Of a stretch of DNA of 64,000 nt, positions 60,501 through 64,000 are shown piece by piece. The stretch lies in NCBI RefSeq assembly GCF_000524195.1, contig NW_020170383.1, forward strand, positions 1,975,758-2,039,757, given 5' to 3'. Every line of letters starts with the position of its first letter. Within the stretch, counting starts at the first letter, position 1. The stretch is from Echinococcus granulosus (lineage: Eukaryota > Platyhelminthes > Cestoda > Cyclophyllidea > Taeniidae). Below the pieces are notes generated by a model, which saw nothing but the letters and a program-made list of their open reading frames with translations, was not told the origin of the DNA and did no database searches. The translations under genes were made by a program, and so were the position numbers.

Positions 60501-63500
60501 CACGTTTTTAAATGATTTCACGCCATTCAGCTGACAGGACCGGAACTTATTCAACAGTCAGTTAGAGTACGACCGAAATGTGAATATTTTAAGCCTGTGT
60601 AATCTCTACCACCTTTTAAAAGGAAAAAATACTAGATTATGCAGTGTCTAAGATAGGATTTGTCACCCGATTGGATGGTTAAATCTGTTATGCTCTGAGC
60701 AAGTACGTAACATATATGGACGAAGACTCTCGTGCGAACTTACAAACACAGTCAACCGAAAGTGAAGAATAATATTTTTAAGAGCATGAAGGAATAGTAT
60801 AAATAAAATTTCCCCTTATGGTATCCCAAAAAGCTAAATGTGACGATCGAAGAGAAATGGTTTGAAAGATAAAGCCGATGTACCGTAATATCTGATGTGG
60901 CTACCGGAACTCAGCCCTAATCGTCGACGAAGAGAGAGCAAGAGACCCAAAGGCGAACCCAGAAGGAAAACGTCTTGTACCTAAAGCATATGCGGTAAGA
61001 TTAGACGAGTGTGTTGACTGTGAAGAAACACGTTTCACTCACGTCAAAGAGGAGAGAGGGGGCGTCATGAATGTCCTGTTGGAGGCTGTCCAAATTTGTA
61101 AAAATGTCATCCTGCGGTTACAAACAAAAAAGATGCATTACAGTCGGTAAAACGGAAAAAAAGCAAGGTCAACGAGTTAAAGAGGTCTAAATATTGTGCT
61201 CAAACCATGTTCACTGACGATGTCAGCAAAATTGAGCTGAACAGAGACATTTTAACATCTTTCTTCATCAGGCATCAACTTGAGAGCTGAAATGTTATCA
61301 CGATGGTAGAACGGGAGTGGTCGACGGGTAATTTTCCGCAGTCTCACCATTTCATAAAACAAAGATCAAAGGTGGTGATAGTATATGGACGACAAAAACT
61401 AGTTGTGAATGCTTCCTTATCAAAATGGCGTAATCTTCCGCTTACCGGAAAACGTGACCAGAAAATGATGAATACGATTACAAGATGCTTTTGGATTGTC
61501 GTTTAGTCCAAATAAATTAAAAGGTGGCAATATGAACGCTGCCATTAGGATGGGAGGTAATGGCACTAGACTGCGCAGAAGAATGAACCATTTAAGGCCG
61601 TAGTATATCCAAACGAGATCAAATAGACCTTTGTGTGAGAAAAACGGGTTGGCCGATTAATTCAAGAGCTGTGACAAATCTGAAGGAACGGGCCGTGATA
61701 GCGGCTACAGCAGCAACAATAACAATATCATACATGCGCAAAAGTTCGCACTTAATACTTTTATCGCGTAATACTAAAAACTTCAGACCACTCATGTACA
61801 TCATGTCTTTTTCCAATTTGCAAGCCACATGCACATATATGGTGTTATAATTAAATATGCACACCATTACCCAAAAGCAACATTTCTATTGCCATTTATA
61901 GTATAACACCAACAGTAACTGAGGGCTGATACGCGAAAGCATACCAATTATTTCTGTCAACCACATTGAAAACACCTCAGAAGGGAAGTAAATCGCCTCC
62001 TGAAACGCCCACGTAATTAATCACTTAAGCCAAGTTTTGTCGATTAAGATCAAATTGATTCAAATTATCACCTTAGGGCATACCGACACTATTTAGCTCG
62101 ATCATGATTTTATAGGATTTGCTATCATTGTACTTGTGACCATCTTCTACCGGGTACAAACTGGAAGCCGTGCAATACTAAAACAGTGTAATACTCCTTC
62201 CACACTACTATCCTTTTAAGGTTCTTAGCTGCCTAAGCTGATGAACTCTTTACCCAAAATGATGAATTCTTCCATTTGAGCAGACAAAATCCAGCTTTCA
62301 TCCTCGGCTTTTTTTAATCCGGCGCTCGCAATCCACTTTCTTGATTATGCTGGAGTCATCTACAAATGCCACACATTCCAAGCTTTTAAAAATGGGGATG
62401 GTGGAAAAATAATTATAAGTAACACTGTCTGCTGATGTAAACGGATAATCGTGCGTTAAATTAAAACCTTAGGTGTTCAATCAAAAGCACACAAAAAGGA
62501 TAAGAGGCTAGTTCAGGGGAAACGTTTGGATAGTTAATGCATAAAATGAACACGGTGTCTGTAAATGAGCCTTTCTTAATTGTCAAACTATGAACAACTT
62601 AACCACAGACTATGATTTAAGGCCCATTCTCGCGTGTCTGGTTGCAGAAGGTGGTTAATTGAACTACAGGTTGCAGCAACCCACACTTTAATTGGTTTAT
62701 CCATCCACTAAAAAAGAAACTCATCAGCTTCTAAAAAAGAAGTCCCAAGTTTTTATGGTACAAATTCATTTCTTGACAGCTATTCTGGTGCACTTTGAAA
62801 CCGAGTGGATGATACTGGATGGTACAATATTATCGGGTGACTTGAAGTGCAGTTACGTCACAAGAATAAGCTGAACATTAAAAGAAAGAAAAAACGTGTC
62901 AAATATGTTTTAACTCAGTGAATTCATACACTTTCTTAAATGGGCCAAATGCTCTCATTCATCCTTGTCTGGCGACAAATGTACATTTTTCCAAACAAGT
63001 CAATCTAACAGCTAAGACCCAACACAGTTTGGGTAATTTACGTCAAACAGTTCCTTCCTCCTCACTACCTCAAGAAGTTCAAAAGTTATAAAATCTCAGT
63101 CTTTAGAAACAAGCGGTTTTGTTGTGTTTGTTAACACATAACTCGTCTCGTCTCATTGAGCATCCGCCCTCTTTTACCACACGGTATTACTGTCTGTCCT
63201 CTGGCAAAGTTTGCGCAACATCTTGGATAGTTTTAATACTATTTTAGTAGATCTGTAAAAGAGCGTGTCAAATTGAGCGAGTTTGAGGTTTCTAGGACAC
63301 TTTTCATCCTGAAGACAACTGTTTTTGTAGGAAATAGCAATTCGGTATACTTTTAAGAGTAATGCACCATAGCAAAATTTTGGCCTTGACGAAACAAGTA
63401 GGCTTTTGCCCCTTAGCTTCCACATACACACTTTAAAATTATTTATGGAAAAAGCTGAAAATAGTCCATCTTTCTTGCTGAAACAATAAGCAAGTCTTGG

Positions 63501-63835
63501 ATCCAATTTCGCAGTTTAAATGAAAGAAGTTTTAATGGATTAGCGTACGTTTATAAATCAAAGTATGAAAATCGAATTTAGCTGCAAAACAAACAAATCC
63601 AATTTTAAAAAGAAAATGACACCTTTGGGTGATAATTTTGGTCTTAAAACTCGTTTTAAAACTTGGAACGTACGTGTTTAAAGTCAGGGCAACAAGAAAC
63701 CAGAAGATCGTAGGTCATTATGGATCCAATACTATCTGCGACCACAAACACGTTGCCACTGAAGTGAATTCCATCGATAGAGTTCCGAAACTCAACGTAT
63801 CTCTCATTCAACTGTTGAGCCAGTCGATGGACGTC
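48562..63835 (-). CDS. PITPNM: membrane-associated phosphatidylinositol transfer protein (RdgB/PITPNM), C-terminal half; gene continues past the right edge
   Basis: Eleven exons in the window: 63835-63674, 61111-61043, 60980-60884, 59771-59481, 58393-58251, 57521-57267, 53627-53511, 52662-52381, 50697-50476, 49511-49383, 48792-48562; 665 codons, all phases closed. PITPNM/RdgB proteins exchange PI and phosphatidic acid at ER-plasma membrane contacts. The first exon carries the lipase-like strand VFVVADSIGSIMTYDLL. VFLLGSPLGLLLSLRR and the DDHD domain follow, with its four residues in FNLADPFAY, GSQRLDMG, LVHSSYWE and ESKDTSC. PNHRANDAIVLEG leads into the LNS2 domain (SIDGSFAASLSLMGKDPKVR, GYLLIYISARPDMQ, DPLRQKALLLKSL). 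The LNS2 region lacks the DxDxT phosphatase motif of lipins, as is normal for PITPNM. The N-terminal PITP domain should lie to the right, outside the window. Introns reach 3.6 kb (53628-57266). Confidence 0.95.
57522..58250 (-). other. putative GC-AG intron in PITPNM
   Basis: The DDHD exon ends ...CFIVWQ and the next bases are GCGAGT instead of GT. The donor context CAG/GCGAGT fits the known GC-AG class. Using it keeps phase 0 to the next exon, which begins LAERLRGG. The nearest GT donor would remove three residues (ATT/GTGTGG) and is a weaker site. Confidence 0.6.
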
Positions 63836-64000
63836 CTGTGATAGAAAAAAAGTGATAGCATTGATAGTAGACACTTGTCTTCACTAACATCGACGAAAGC
63901 ACTGCTATCCAGATTAAAGCGGCATCTGAAAATGCTTTCAAAATCAAAAGCAAGGCCAAAACAAAACAGAACTTTGAAAAAAAAGCAACACGCATTTGAA

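Noticed and set aside
1..64000. CRISPR arrays, tRNA or rRNA genes, intact transposase or integrase genes
   Set aside because: No direct-repeat array, cloverleaf I could defend, or complete mobile-element protein was seen on either strand.

Overview
The window is nuclear DNA from an animal. Its genes are split into many exons with GT...AG introns, every recognisable protein is metazoan (calpain-7, RdgB/PITPNM, UBAP1, ZC2HC1, IgSF, FAS1), and no bacterial operon, CRISPR array or ribosome-binding-site pattern is visible. AT-rich introns, several introns of only 31-34 bases, and a divergent dynein-light-chain-domain gene suggest a parasitic flatworm, most likely a tapeworm. The lineage call is inference. 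The exon models were built by hand from splice motifs, frame and phase, and most close without a phase conflict.

Layout. 1.3-2.0 kb (-): small dynein-light-chain-like gene. 6.5-15.2 kb (+): secreted protein with about four fasciclin (FAS1) domains, 15 exons. 15.6-20.4 kb (-): three-Ig-domain adhesion protein with signal peptide and probable GPI anchor, 8 exons, every domain-joining intron in phase 1. 20.4-23.5 kb: gene-poor spacer with three same-direction copies of a dispersed repeat. 23.5-28.8 kb (+): unrecognised, low-complexity, probably disordered protein with a 17-base micro-exon. 29.2-33.2 kb (-): UBAP1-type ESCRT-I subunit. 33.2-33.8 kb (+): interrupted reading frame with a cytochrome-b-like PEWY stretch, perhaps a nuclear mitochondrial relic. 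33.8-38.0 kb (-): ZC2HC1 zinc-finger protein. 38.6-40.2 kb: further repeat copies. 40.9-47.8 kb (-): complete calpain-7, 15 exons, 793 codons. 48.6 kb to beyond the right edge (-): C-terminal half (DDHD and LNS2 domains) of a membrane-associated phosphatidylinositol transfer protein (RdgB/PITPNM).

Functional themes. The two genes at 6.5-20.4 kb converge tail to tail and both encode secreted or surface adhesion-type proteins. The four right-hand genes lie head to tail on the minus strand with gaps of 0.7-2.8 kb. UBAP1 (ESCRT-I) and calpain-7 (a tandem-MIT-domain protease of the ESCRT-III pathway) are separated only by ZC2HC1, and PITPNM is a membrane lipid-exchange protein, so the block leans towards membrane traffic; whether that grouping means anything is untested.
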